Below are positions 35,998-44,435 of a stretch of 64,000 nt of DNA, one piece after another (the first letter of the stretch is position 1; each line of letters starts with the position of its first letter). The notes below the pieces were generated by a model. It saw nothing but the letters and a program-made list of their open reading frames with translations. It had not been told where the DNA came from and searched no databases. A program made the position numbers and the translations under genes. Origin of the DNA: Lachnospiraceae bacterium (lineage in GTDB: Bacteria; Bacillota; Clostridia; Lachnospirales; Lachnospiraceae); NCBI GenBank assembly GCA_009774175.1, contig VSNG01000011.1, positions 1 through 64,000 on the forward strand. The letters run 5' to 3'.

Positions 35998-36037
35998 AAA
36001 AGCCCATCTGCCGTTACCGGCAAGACGGGCTTTTTTA
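35998..36037. terminator. Bidirectional terminator between tetR and mocR-like genes
   Basis: AAAAGCCCATCTGCCG pairs with CGGCAAGACGGGCTTTT (a few wobble pairs). T-runs follow on both strands, serving the converging genes at 35382 (+) and 36051 (-). Confidence 0.85.
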
Positions 36038-36050
36038 TTTCAGCATCCTT

Positions 36051-37487
36051 TTACATCCAGCAGCCTTTTAATCTCTCAATTCCTTCCGTAATCTGTTCCG
36101 GCGCTAATCCGCCATATCCAAGAATCATAGTTGCGGGCCTGCTCTTCATCCGGCTTTCCGCTCCCTGTCCTGCCCGCTCCTCCATATAAAAGGATCCCAT
36201 GCCGTAAACCTTTACATCCGCGTCTGCGGCCGCCTGCTCCAGCGCCGCTTCGCTGCGGCCCCTTTTATCCGTCAGCACAACATGCAGGCCCGCATTCTCC
36301 CCGCTCACAGAAAAAAACTGTAAAAGCTCACGCAGTTCTCCCAGCAAAAGATCGTGTTTGGTTCGGTACAGCTTACGCATCTTATTCAGGTAACGTTCAA
36401 AATACCCCTCGCTGATAAACTCATTCAGAATGGTCTGGTCAATTCTGGATACCGTGGAGGAAAAGAATCCGCACTCCCTGCGGTATCTCTCCAGAAGCGG
36501 GTAAGGCAGCACCATATAGCTGACCCGGATAGCCGGCGCAATGGCTTTGGAAAATGTTCCAATATAAATCACACGGCCCATCCTGTCAGACGCCTGCAAG
36601 GACGGCAGAGGCTTTCCCTTATAACGAAATTCACTGTCATAATCATCCTCAATCAGGTAGCGCTCCCGTTCTCCCTGCGCCCAGCGCAGCAGCTCCATAC
36701 GTCTGCCGATGGGCATGGAAATGCCTGTGGGATACTGGCGGGACGGCATCACATACGCCAGCTTCGCGCCGCTTTCCTCCAGCCTGTCCACCCGGATTCC
36801 CCTGTCGTCCAGGGGGATCAACGATATGGGATAAGCGAAAGAACGAAAAATCTTATAGGCCCTGATATAAGTTGGATTTTCCATCGCCACATGAATGTGA
36901 CGACCCAGTATCTTTTCCAATAAAAGAAGCAGGAAGTCATTCCCTGCCCCGACAATAATCTGCTCCGGATCACAATTAACGCCCCGCGATCCATGCAGAT
37001 ACCGGCAGATCGTCCTGCGAAGCTCCATGTCTCCCTGCGGTTCTCCCAGAGCAAACATATGGCTTCTGGCGTCCACCAGAATATTTTTTGTAATTTTCTT
37101 CCAGGTCGCATAGGGGAACTGGCTCATGTCAATCGCATTGGGAGAAAAATCATAACGCAGTCCCGGACTTTTCCCTTTCTGTAACGTTTCCGTCCTGTCC
37201 TGCTGATCCGCCATGCCGGTATTGTACAGCTCCCTCACATCACCGACAAAATATCCTCTCTTCGGCCTTGCAACAAGATATCCTTCCGCGACAAGCTGCC
37301 CGTAGGCCATATCCACCGTTGTTCTGGAAACCTGAAGATACTCCGAAAGAAATCTGGCGGAGGGCAGTCTTTCGTCCTGTAAGAGGTTCCCCTGCCTGAT
37401 CTCTTCCCGAATATACTCATAGATCTGTTCGTATAATGTTTTACCGCTTCTGGGTTCCAGCTCAATGTGAATCGGCAATTCTCTCAT
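36051..37487 (-). CDS. MocR/PdxR-type regulator (GntR HTH fused to aminotransferase fold)
   Basis: 478 residues. An N-terminal GntR winged helix (about 1-75: LYEQIYEYIREEIRQG... LPSARFLSEYLQVSRTTVDMAY) is fused to a type I aminotransferase fold, with the PLP-binding Lys in GTFSKAIAPAIRVSYM. Members such as PdxR control vitamin B6 synthesis, others GABA or taurine use. No pdx genes are nearby. It lies 17 bases after the DUF2225 gene on the same strand and ends at a bidirectional terminator. Confidence 0.9.
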   Translation of the reverse strand: MRELPIHIELEPRSGKTLYEQIYEYIREEIRQGNLLQDERLPSARFLSEYLQVSRTTVDMAYGQLVAEGYLVARPKRGYFVGDVRELYNTGMADQQDRTETLQKGKSPGLRYDFSPNAIDMSQFPYATWKKITKNILVDARSHMFALGEPQGDMELRRTICRYLHGSRGVNCDPEQIIVGAGNDFLLLLLEKILGRHIHVAMENPTYIRAYKIFRSFAYPISLIPLDDRGIRVDRLEESGAKLAYVMPSRQYPTGISMPIGRRMELLRWAQGERERYLIEDDYDSEFRYKGKPLPSLQASDRMGRVIYIGTFSKAIAPAIRVSYMVLPYPLLERYRRECGFFSSTVSRIDQTILNEFISEGYFERYLNKMRKLYRTKHDLLLGELRELLQFFSVSGENAGLHVVLTDKRGRSEAALEQAAADADVKVYGMGSFYMEERAGQGAESRMKSRPATMILGYGGLAPEQITEGIERLKGCWM

Positions 37488-37504
37488 CTGTCCCCCGACT
37501 GCCG

Positions 37505-38371
37505 CTATTTTCTGGCTGCGGCATTCTTTTCCTTGATCTTCTTCATCAGCATTTCTTTTACGTCTCTGGCTTTATCCTTCATACGGGGATTCGCCGTCTT
37601 GGACGTGATAAGTCCTGTAATCAGACGGCTCGCCACATCATACTGCTCAAAACGCATTGCCGTCACGGAAATCAGGAAATCCACAGTGGGCTCATCCATA
37701 CCGCACATGGGGAAGCTTTCCGTCTGTCTTGCCGCCAGGAATCCTTCCAGTGCATTTCTGAGGAATTCTTCTTCCTCCTCCTGACACTTTTTCTTCTTCT
37801 CCTCGTAGCCTTCCTCTTCCGGATCCAGATGCTCCGCCTGCCCTCTCAAAAGCCATGCCGTTTTCAGACAGATATATGCCTTCTCGCTGGCTTTGGTCTG
37901 CTTTACAATCGCGTTTGCAAGCGCCATCTTATAACGCTCCAGAGCCTCTTCATAGGTATAGGTCTCCGCAGTCTCCTTCTGGGGCTTAAAATTCGCGGAA
38001 ATTGCCTTCTGAATGTTCTTGGCCTGCGGAGAAGTCAGATATTTGAAGAATCTGCTTAACGACGCATAACCGCAGGAAGGACACATAATCACATCATATT
38101 TCAGAAGATCAATCTGCTCGTATCTGGGACGAAGATCCAGATCGCTTCCCGCAAGCTTCGCCTTGCCGATTTTAACGGTTCTGGCTTTAAACTCCCTGTC
38201 GCAAAGAGGACAGGTAAAGGATTTGTCAAAAAGAAAATCCTGCTCCTGCACAGTATGAGTCCCCTGCTCTCCTCCTTCGCCTTCTCCTTCTTTTTTGGGA
38301 GCCTCAAAAAGATCCATGCTCTCCAAGTTACTCAATCCAAACTGCTCTAACCCCGATAACAGTCCTGCCAT
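37505..38371 (-). CDS. DUF2225 protein with zinc-ribbon-like N-terminus
   Basis: 288 residues. Four cysteines in two pairs (Cys54/Cys57 and Cys97/Cys100, as CPLC and CPSCGY) form a likely zinc ribbon, as in DUF2225. The rest is helical and TPR-like, with a Lys/Glu-rich segment near 195-210. GGGAGG precedes the ATG. The function of this widespread Firmicutes family is not known. It probably shares a transcript with the MocR gene. Confidence 0.85.
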   Translation of the reverse strand: MAGLLSGLEQFGLSNLESMDLFEAPKKEGEGEGGEQGTHTVQEQDFLFDKSFTCPLCDREFKARTVKIGKAKLAGSDLDLRPRYEQIDLLKYDVIMCPSCGYASLSRFFKYLTSPQAKNIQKAISANFKPQKETAETYTYEEALERYKMALANAIVKQTKASEKAYICLKTAWLLRGQAEHLDPEEEGYEEKKKKCQEEEEEFLRNALEGFLAARQTESFPMCGMDEPTVDFLISVTAMRFEQYDVASRLITGLITSKTANPRMKDKARDVKEMLMKKIKEKNAAARK

Positions 38372-38520
38372 TTACTTATCCTCCCAAAATTATATTTTAT
38401 ATGGATTATGCATATCCGCCCTGTGCATCTGCGCACTCGCAGACCCGCGCTTTCAGCGCTCACTCCGCAGGAACATTCGAAAAACCTTCTGTTCTGCTCA
38501 TTGCTATCTTGTATTTTACC

Positions 38521-40182
38521 CTAATTCTCCTTTTTCGGCAATACATAGGAGCTCTTAAGAGAAACAATTCTGTTAAAAACAAGATTTTCCGGCCCGGAAT
38601 CCCTGCAATCCACACAGAAAAACCCCTGCCGCACAAACTGGAAGCTGTCATAGGGCTTCGCATCCTTCACTGACGGCTCAATCCGGCACTCCTTTAAAAC
38701 AGTAAGTGAATTGGGATTCAGATTGAGGCTTCCGTCTTCATTATATACGCCTTTTTCCTCATCAATGATATTTTCATAAAGCCTGATCTCGGCTTTCACG
38801 GAATCTGCCGCTGACACCCAGTGGATCGTTCCCTTCACCTTACGGCCGTCGGGACTGTTGCCGCCCCTGGATGCCGGGTCGTAAGTGCAATGTACCACCG
38901 TAACGTTTCCCGCCTCGTCCTTCTCATAGCTTGTGCATTTCACAAAGTAGGCGCCCATGAGACGCACCTCGTTTCCGGGGAAAAGCCTGAAATATTTTTT
39001 CGGCGGCTCCTCCATAAAGTCTTCCCTCTCAATATAAAGCTCCCTGCCAAAAGGCACTTCGCGGGAACCGAGAGATTCGTTTTCCGGATTGTTGACTACG
39101 GGAAGCATCTCCGTCTTATCTTCCGGGTAATTGTCTATCACCAGCTTGACCGGATCGGTCACCGCCATGATTCTGGGCCGTTTCAGCTTAAGATCTTCTC
39201 TGATGCAGTACTCCAGCATGGAATACTCTGCTGAGGAGTTTGCCTTGGATACGCCGCAAAGCTCCACAAAAAGCCGGATCGATTCCGGAGTAAAACCGCG
39301 CCTTCTCAAAGCTGCGATGGACACCAGTCTGGGATCATCCCAGCCGTCCACAATGCCGTCCTCCACCAGCTTCTTGATATATCTCTTGCCTGTAACCACA
39401 TTGGTCAGGTACATTTTTGCAAATTCAATCTGTTTGGGCGGATGAGGGTATTCCAGTTCCGTTACTACCCAGTTATAAAGGGGTCTGTGATCCTCAAACT
39501 CAAGCGTACAGATCGAGTGGGTGATCCCCTCAATAGCGTCCTCTATGGGATGCGCATAATCATACATCGGGTAAATACACCATTTATCACCTGTATTCTG
39601 ATGGGACAGGTGGGCCACACGGTATAAGATCGGATCACGCATATTAATATTCGGAGACGCCATATCAATCTTTGCGCGCAGGGTTTTCTCTCCGTCCGCA
39701 TATTTACCTTCCTTCATCTCCTCAAACAGACGCAGATTCTCTTCCACGCTGCGGTTCCTGTTGGGATCGTCCTTTCCCGGCTCCGTCAGCGTTCCGCGGT
39801 ATTCACGCATCTGCTCCGCCGTCAGATCCGACACATAGGCTTTCCCCTTCTCAATCAGTTTAAGCGCGCCCTCATACATCTGGTCAAAATAGTCGGATGC
39901 AAAGAACAGGCGGTCTTCAAAATCGGCTCCCAGCCATTTCACATCCGCCTTAATGGACTCCACGAACTCGCTCTTCTCCTTGGTGGGATTCGTGTCGTCA
40001 AAACGCATATTGAATTTTCCGCCGTACTCAGACGCCAGCCCATAATTAAGCAGTATGCTTTTGGCATGTCCGATATGCAGATAGCCGTTAGGCTCAGGCG
40101 GGAATCTGGTGTGTACGGTGTCATAGACACCCTCCGCCAGATCCTTATCTATGATCTGCTCAATAAAATTTTTGGACTCCAC
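38521..40182 (-). CDS. glnS: Glutaminyl-tRNA synthetase
   Basis: 553 residues, class I synthetase. The HIGH signature lies in PNGYLHIGHAK (36-39), and the KMSKS-equivalent loop is replaced by GKRYIKKLVEDG ahead of the strongly conserved DGWDDPRLVSIAALRRRGFTPESIR. The C-terminal anticodon-binding beta-barrels are present. A GTG start at 40182 fits GAGGAGGG best; a longer frame to 40245 would translate through a terminator hairpin. A direct GlnRS alongside the usual GatCAB route is common in Lachnospiraceae. Confidence 0.95.
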   Translation of the reverse strand: MESKNFIEQIIDKDLAEGVYDTVHTRFPPEPNGYLHIGHAKSILLNYGLASEYGGKFNMRFDDTNPTKEKSEFVESIKADVKWLGADFEDRLFFASDYFDQMYEGALKLIEKGKAYVSDLTAEQMREYRGTLTEPGKDDPNRNRSVEENLRLFEEMKEGKYADGEKTLRAKIDMASPNINMRDPILYRVAHLSHQNTGDKWCIYPMYDYAHPIEDAIEGITHSICTLEFEDHRPLYNWVVTELEYPHPPKQIEFAKMYLTNVVTGKRYIKKLVEDGIVDGWDDPRLVSIAALRRRGFTPESIRLFVELCGVSKANSSAEYSMLEYCIREDLKLKRPRIMAVTDPVKLVIDNYPEDKTEMLPVVNNPENESLGSREVPFGRELYIEREDFMEEPPKKYFRLFPGNEVRLMGAYFVKCTSYEKDEAGNVTVVHCTYDPASRGGNSPDGRKVKGTIHWVSAADSVKAEIRLYENIIDEEKGVYNEDGSLNLNPNSLTVLKECRIEPSVKDAKPYDSFQFVRQGFFCVDCRDSGPENLVFNRIVSLKSSYVLPKKEN

Positions 40183-40206
40183 GTCTGCTCCCTCCTCTGT
40201 CTCAAA

Positions 40207-40237
40207 AAGGCAAAATCCCACACCGTGGAATCTTGCC
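40207..40237 (-). terminator. Intrinsic terminator between the 38-residue peptide gene and glnS
   Basis: GGCAAGATTCCAC pairs with GTGGGATTTTGCC (13 pairs with wobbles) and is followed by TTTTT on the minus strand. Confidence 0.8.
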
Positions 40238-40268
40238 TGTCCCAAAATCTGTGTTCCCTAAAATTATA

Positions 40269-40385
40269 TCAGTCTTCCTCATCTTCCACCGCAGCCGCAA
40301 CGCCGGAAACAACTGCTGAAACCACGGAAATCACAACAGGAATAATAACTACAACAAAAAAACCGCCCAATAATAAAACTCCCAT
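40269..40385 (-). CDS. 38-residue single-helix membrane peptide
   Basis: The frame from the ATG at 40385 to the TGA at 40269 encodes 38 residues: a hydrophobic Val/Ile-rich helix (about 3-33, with VVVIIPVVISVVSAVVSG) and an acidic tail EDEED. It is preceded by a very strong ribosome site (AAGGAGGAG), has its own near-consensus promoter and ends in an intrinsic terminator. That complete set of signals makes a real small gene likely. It resembles small membrane peptides of unknown role; a regulatory subunit or type I toxin-like peptide are both possible. Confidence 0.7.
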   Translation of the reverse strand: MGVLLLGGFFVVVIIPVVISVVSAVVSGVAAAVEDEED

Positions 40386-40432
40386 ATCTGAACTCCTCCT
40401 TGTCGAAATATATAATCGACCGTACAACAGTC

Positions 40433-40461
40433 ATTATACACATTTTTTCCCGAAACTGCAA
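40433..40461 (-). promoter_or_regulatory. Promoter of the 38-residue peptide gene
   Basis: TTGCAG (40461-40456) and a perfect TATAAT (40438-40433) with a 17-bp spacer on the minus strand; the spacer ends in TGTG. Confidence 0.75.
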
Positions 40462-40502
40462 GTTTTTCTAACAGTTCAGCCAGACCGAATTTGGATGGCA
40501 AA

Positions 40503-40724
40503 TCACCTGTCAGGCTCCCCCGCATTCATATCCGTATACATATCCAAAAGACCCACCGTCTCCGAGGCCGGTCTTCCATACATGTTGCAGCATTCGTGGG
40601 ACACACTTTTGGGCTCTGTGCTGTCCTCGTCAAAATTTACGCTCATGCGGTATACCCCCTGCACAGATTCCGCATCCAAATGCTTCATGATCTCCTCAAT
40701 CATTTTCCCGTTTTCTTCTCCCAT
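40503..40724 (-). CDS. Small conserved hypothetical protein
   Basis: 73 residues, acidic and soluble, with two adjacent cysteines in SHECCNMYGRP. The ATG at 40724 follows GGGAGGGGAC, so the frame starting at 40748 is too long. It begins 27 bases after the stop of the 505-residue membrane protein and is probably co-transcribed. No function can be assigned. Confidence 0.55.
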   Translation of the reverse strand: MGEENGKMIEEIMKHLDAESVQGVYRMSVNFDEDSTEPKSVSHECCNMYGRPASETVGLLDMYTDMNAGEPDR

Positions 40725-40751
40725 GTCCCCTCCCGTTGTTCCTGTCACTGG

Positions 40752-42269
40752 CTACCAAAACATCCCGTCAAACAGATAATCAAATTCATTAATCACCTCG
40801 TCGGCCCATCTGTTCCATTCACGCTCGCTCATCTCAAAGAACGCCTTCTCAGGTTTCACGTTCTGTTTAACCCGTCTGGCTAACGGTTCCACGCCAAACT
40901 CTCCCCTAATCAGCAAAAATTCCTCATCGTCTACAGTGATCACTGCTTCGTCAACCTCCAGGTCAAAACTCTCTCCCCTTTTTATATGGGAAAGGCTGCC
41001 CTCCGCAGTCAGCTGCGCCGTACCAAGCCGAGATCTGGTCGAAATCTCCGTTTCAAAGCTGTTCTCTCTCCCGTCGCAGGCCAGTGAAATCTCCACTCCC
41101 ACATTTTGCTTTTCCCCGCTTTTTGTAACGCTGCATCTGATATCCGACTCCATCTGGTAATCCTCTGACGCCAGGCTCTGCAATACCTGCCAGGTAAGTT
41201 CAACCGATTCGGTCTCTTCTTCCCTGTCTCTTTTTACCTCAACTTTTCCCTGCACCTTTTCCAAACTGCTCTCTGCGCCCAGAAAATAAATATCTCCTGA
41301 AATCTGCATTTCTCCCTGGCACATTGTCAGAGGCTCCTCGATTCGAATGCTCTCAATGCGGTTCGCATTGTCCATCTCTATCAGGAAACTGATATCCGCA
41401 TTGGAAATCACATCAAAGTAGCTCAGAATCCCCATGGCCTCCTCTCTGCCTGCCACAGAGTAATCCACATAATCATAAAGCACCTGTCTGACGAGCTCAT
41501 TGAAATAGAGCGGATCAAACTTAACCCGGTACAGCTCCTTTCCCGCCTTCTCTATCGTCATATGTTTTCTGCACTCTTCCAGCTGCCATGCATATTCCGT
41601 AAGGAACGCGCCGACGACCCCATTCTCGTCTGCAAAAATCCACTGATCCGCAAAAAGATCAATGGAAAAATCATCCCCCGACTCCTTTCCGAACATATCC
41701 GCCCAATAAGAATGATTGTACTGGTCAAGCACATTCTCATTCTCAATATAGAGATTCTCCAAAAGAAGCTCAGGAACGGAAAAGCAAAACTTCTCATTAT
41801 CCCCGTAAATCTCCACATGTCCGAATTCATAATTCATCATACTCAAAACGGTGGCGGAGGACATTTCCTTTCTCTGCATATCTTTCTCGCACTGTGTATC
41901 CACGCCAAAGGTCAGTTCACCCAGAAAATAATCGCCGGTATCAAAGGTCATATTTAATCTGCTATTCGCAGAAAACCCTTCCTGCGCCATCATCTGCCGG
42001 ATTGCCCCCGCTCCTGTTTTCTCAAGCAGCGGATTCTTCATCTCCTCCATTTCCCGTGCAAGATGCTGAAAACCTTTCCGCAGTCTGTAAGCCGGAGAAT
42101 GAACATGGTGAAACCATCCTCCCAAAATAAATGCCAAAACAACCGTACATACGCAGGCCACTATGATCAGCGTTTTCTTTTTATTGTCCCTGGGCGGCAG
42201 ATAAAGCTGCGTCGGCGGTCCAAGCGTTTTCTTCGCCGGAGTTGGCGGCTGCATTCCGAAATTATCCAT
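40752..42269 (-). CDS. Membrane-anchored extracytoplasmic protein of unknown function
   Basis: 505 residues. A short Pro-rich cytoplasmic N-terminus (TPAKKTLGPPTQLYLPPRD) and one membrane helix (about 33-50, LIIVACVCTVVLAFILGGW) are followed by a large, beta-rich acidic outer domain. The ATG at 42269 follows GAGGGG; the upstream frame to 42335 lacks a site. The outer part has alternating strands with Glu/Ser-rich loops and no enzyme motif that I recognise. It could be a surface or envelope stress component. Confidence 0.7.
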   Translation of the reverse strand: MDNFGMQPPTPAKKTLGPPTQLYLPPRDNKKKTLIIVACVCTVVLAFILGGWFHHVHSPAYRLRKGFQHLAREMEEMKNPLLEKTGAGAIRQMMAQEGFSANSRLNMTFDTGDYFLGELTFGVDTQCEKDMQRKEMSSATVLSMMNYEFGHVEIYGDNEKFCFSVPELLLENLYIENENVLDQYNHSYWADMFGKESGDDFSIDLFADQWIFADENGVVGAFLTEYAWQLEECRKHMTIEKAGKELYRVKFDPLYFNELVRQVLYDYVDYSVAGREEAMGILSYFDVISNADISFLIEMDNANRIESIRIEEPLTMCQGEMQISGDIYFLGAESSLEKVQGKVEVKRDREEETESVELTWQVLQSLASEDYQMESDIRCSVTKSGEKQNVGVEISLACDGRENSFETEISTRSRLGTAQLTAEGSLSHIKRGESFDLEVDEAVITVDDEEFLLIRGEFGVEPLARRVKQNVKPEKAFFEMSEREWNRWADEVINEFDYLFDGMFW

Positions 42270-42370
42270 ATTTTGTCCCCTCTTTATTTGGCTTCCCGAT
42301 TCTCTACTATATTCCATACTACCATATTCAGGCAAAAAACTAAATAGAAAAGAAAAGGTAATAAAAAAAG

Positions 42371-42404
42371 CCCGGAAGCATCTGCTCTCACAGACACTCC
42401 CGGG
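42371..42404 (-). terminator. Terminator of the butyrate operon
   Basis: CCCGGGAG... pairs with CTTCCGGG through an interrupted stem and is followed by C and seven T on the minus strand, about 65 bases after etfA. Two further stem-loops (42425-42446 and 42449-42465) lie between the stop codon and this one. Confidence 0.8.
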
Positions 42405-42469
42405 TGTATGATAACTTTATCCGCCGAGCCCGCGAAGCGGTGCTCGAGATCGAACGAAGTTCGATTCGC

Positions 42470-43519
42470 TTATGCTTTCGCTGCTGCGATTTCCGCCTTA
42501 ACAGCCTCTGTCAGCTTGGGAACGATCTTATTCAAATCACCCACAACGCCGTAGTCAGCCACATCGAAAATCGGCGCGTCCGCATCCTTATTGATCGCAA
42601 CGATGATGTCGGATTCTTCCATTCCCGCCACATGCTGAATCGCACCGGAAATACCGATTGCAAAATACAGGTTCGGGCGAACGGTCTTACCGGTCTGTCC
42701 TACCTGCAGGTCCTTTGGTTTCCAGCCGGAGTCAACTACTGCACGGGAACAGCTTACGGTACCGCCGAGCGCTTCCGCCAGATCCTCAAGGATTTTGAAG
42801 TTCTCCGGGCTTCCTACGCCACGGCCGCCGGATACCAGAATCTTTGCGTCCATGATATCTACCGTATTGGTAACTGCCTTGACAATATCAAGAATCTCCA
42901 CATACTTATTGTCAGGAGTAAAGCCGGGATTGAACTCTTCCACATTTGCCTTTGCGCCTTTGATGGGAGCAATCTTCTGCATAACGCCCGCGCGAACCGT
43001 CGCCATCTGCGGACGGTTGTAAGGACATGCGATGGTAGCGATGGTGTTACCGCCAAATGCCGGACGGGTCATCAACAGCTGATTGTGAAGCTGCTCCTGA
43101 CCGGGTGTGGGCTGAAGCGGGAAATCGCCGATCTCAAGAACGGTACAGTCAGCCGTGAGACCGGTTGCCACTCTCGCGGAAACTCTGGGGCCCAGATCTC
43201 TTCCGATTGCTGTAGCGCCTACCAGCATGATCTCGGGTTTATACTTGTTGATCACGGATGCCAGCGCATGTGCGTAAGGCTCCGTTCTGTAATCTTTTAA
43301 TTCAGGATCGTCCACAACGATCACCTTGTCTGCACCGTACTCAGCGAGCTGATCCGCCAGCCCCTTAATGCCGGAACCGATCAGTACTGCGGTTACTTCC
43401 GTATTTAAGTCCTTCGCCAGGTCCTTCGCCTTGCCAAGCAGCTCAAATGCAATACTGCTGACCTCATTATCTACCTGCTGCGCAAAGACATATACACCCT
43501 TGTATTCTTCTAAATTCAT
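42470..43519 (-). CDS. etfA: Electron transfer flavoprotein subunit alpha
   Basis: 349 residues. The C-terminal FAD-binding part has SGGRGVGSPENFKILEDLAEALGG and GQTGKTVRPNLYFAIGISGAIQH, typical of EtfA. Together with EtfB and Bcd it forms the bifurcating complex that couples crotonyl-CoA reduction by NADH to ferredoxin reduction. The ATG at 43519 follows GAAAGAGG. It is the last gene of the operon. Confidence 0.96.
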   Translation of the reverse strand: MNLEEYKGVYVFAQQVDNEVSSIAFELLGKAKDLAKDLNTEVTAVLIGSGIKGLADQLAEYGADKVIVVDDPELKDYRTEPYAHALASVINKYKPEIMLVGATAIGRDLGPRVSARVATGLTADCTVLEIGDFPLQPTPGQEQLHNQLLMTRPAFGGNTIATIACPYNRPQMATVRAGVMQKIAPIKGAKANVEEFNPGFTPDNKYVEILDIVKAVTNTVDIMDAKILVSGGRGVGSPENFKILEDLAEALGGTVSCSRAVVDSGWKPKDLQVGQTGKTVRPNLYFAIGISGAIQHVAGMEESDIIVAINKDADAPIFDVADYGVVGDLNKIVPKLTEAVKAEIAAAKA

Positions 43520-43604
43520 TTTATACCTCTTTCTGCGCACTCGTTTTACGCGTATACTCTAAATAAACCTCTGTTCAACCCAAATCATCGCTCTAGCTGA
43601 ACTG

Positions 43605-44387
43605 TCAGATGACGTGTTTCACCTTTAACTTGTCGACAATATAGCTTACAGACTCGTCGGGATCAAGGGAAACCTTCTCGCCGGCGCCCTTTCTCACCTT
43701 GTCGGAAGCCTTAGCAATCTTGGTCGGTGAACCCTTAAGGCCAAGGTTCGCATCGTCAACATCCTTAAGATCCGCTCTGCCCCATACGGTGATTTCCTGC
43801 TTGTAAGCATCGAAGATGCCGCCGGGGGTCATGTAACGAGGCTCATTCAGCTCAGAAAGAGCTGTGATCAGGCAAGGCATTTTAGCCTTAACCACATGAT
43901 ATCTGTCCTCATACTGACGCTCTACGACTACGCTGTCACCCTCAATCTTGATATCCTGTGCATAAGAGATAACCGGAATATCCAAATGCTCGGAAATCTG
44001 CGGGCCAACCTGTGCGGTATCGCCATCAATAGCCTGACGGCCTGTGATAATCAAATCATAGTCCAAATTTCTGATTGCACCGGCAAGCGTAGTAGAGGTA
44101 GCCCAGGTATCAGCGCCGCCAAGAACTCTGTCTGTCACAAGAACGCCCTTATCCGCGCCCATTGCCATAGCCTCACGTAAAACCTCCTCCGCCTTGGGAA
44201 GACCCATGGTGACAACCGTAACCTCCGCACCGTACTGATCCTTTAATCTGAGTGCTGCTTCCAGACCTGCTTTATCATCCGGATTCATGATGGTGAGCAT
44301 AGCGCCTCTGTCAAGAGTTCCGTCCGGATTAAACTTAACGCCGCCTGCGGTATCAGGAACCTGCTTAATACAAACCACAATTTTCAT
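43605..44387 (-). CDS. etfB: Electron transfer flavoprotein subunit beta
   Basis: 260 residues, with the EtfB landmarks VCIKQVPDT, LDRGAMLTIMNPDDKAGLEAAL and GRQAIDGDTAQVGPQISEHL. It lies between bcd and etfA, as in other clostridial butyrate operons. AAGGAGAAAAA precedes the ATG. Its C-terminal arm (SVSYIVDKLKVKHVI) is the usual contact to the partner subunit. Confidence 0.96.
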   Translation of the reverse strand: MKIVVCIKQVPDTAGGVKFNPDGTLDRGAMLTIMNPDDKAGLEAALRLKDQYGAEVTVVTMGLPKAEEVLREAMAMGADKGVLVTDRVLGGADTWATSTTLAGAIRNLDYDLIITGRQAIDGDTAQVGPQISEHLDIPVISYAQDIKIEGDSVVVERQYEDRYHVVKAKMPCLITALSELNEPRYMTPGGIFDAYKQEITVWGRADLKDVDDANLGLKGSPTKIAKASDKVRKGAGEKVSLDPDESVSYIVDKLKVKHVI

Positions 44388-44435
44388 TGTATTTTTCTCC
44401 TTCTAAAATTTTAATGTCTTTCATTTTTTACGCGC

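Noticed and set aside
40207..40500. T-box leader for glnS
   Set aside because: A terminator-like hairpin precedes glnS, but neither the T-box sequence (AGGGTGGNACCGCG) nor the specifier stem is present; the hairpin is better explained as the end of the 38-residue peptide gene.
42404..43300. Plus-strand frame of 298 residues opposite etfA
   Set aside because: It is the antisense shadow of etfA, which has full family motifs on the minus strand; its composition (Cys/His/Arg-rich) is typical of a shadow.
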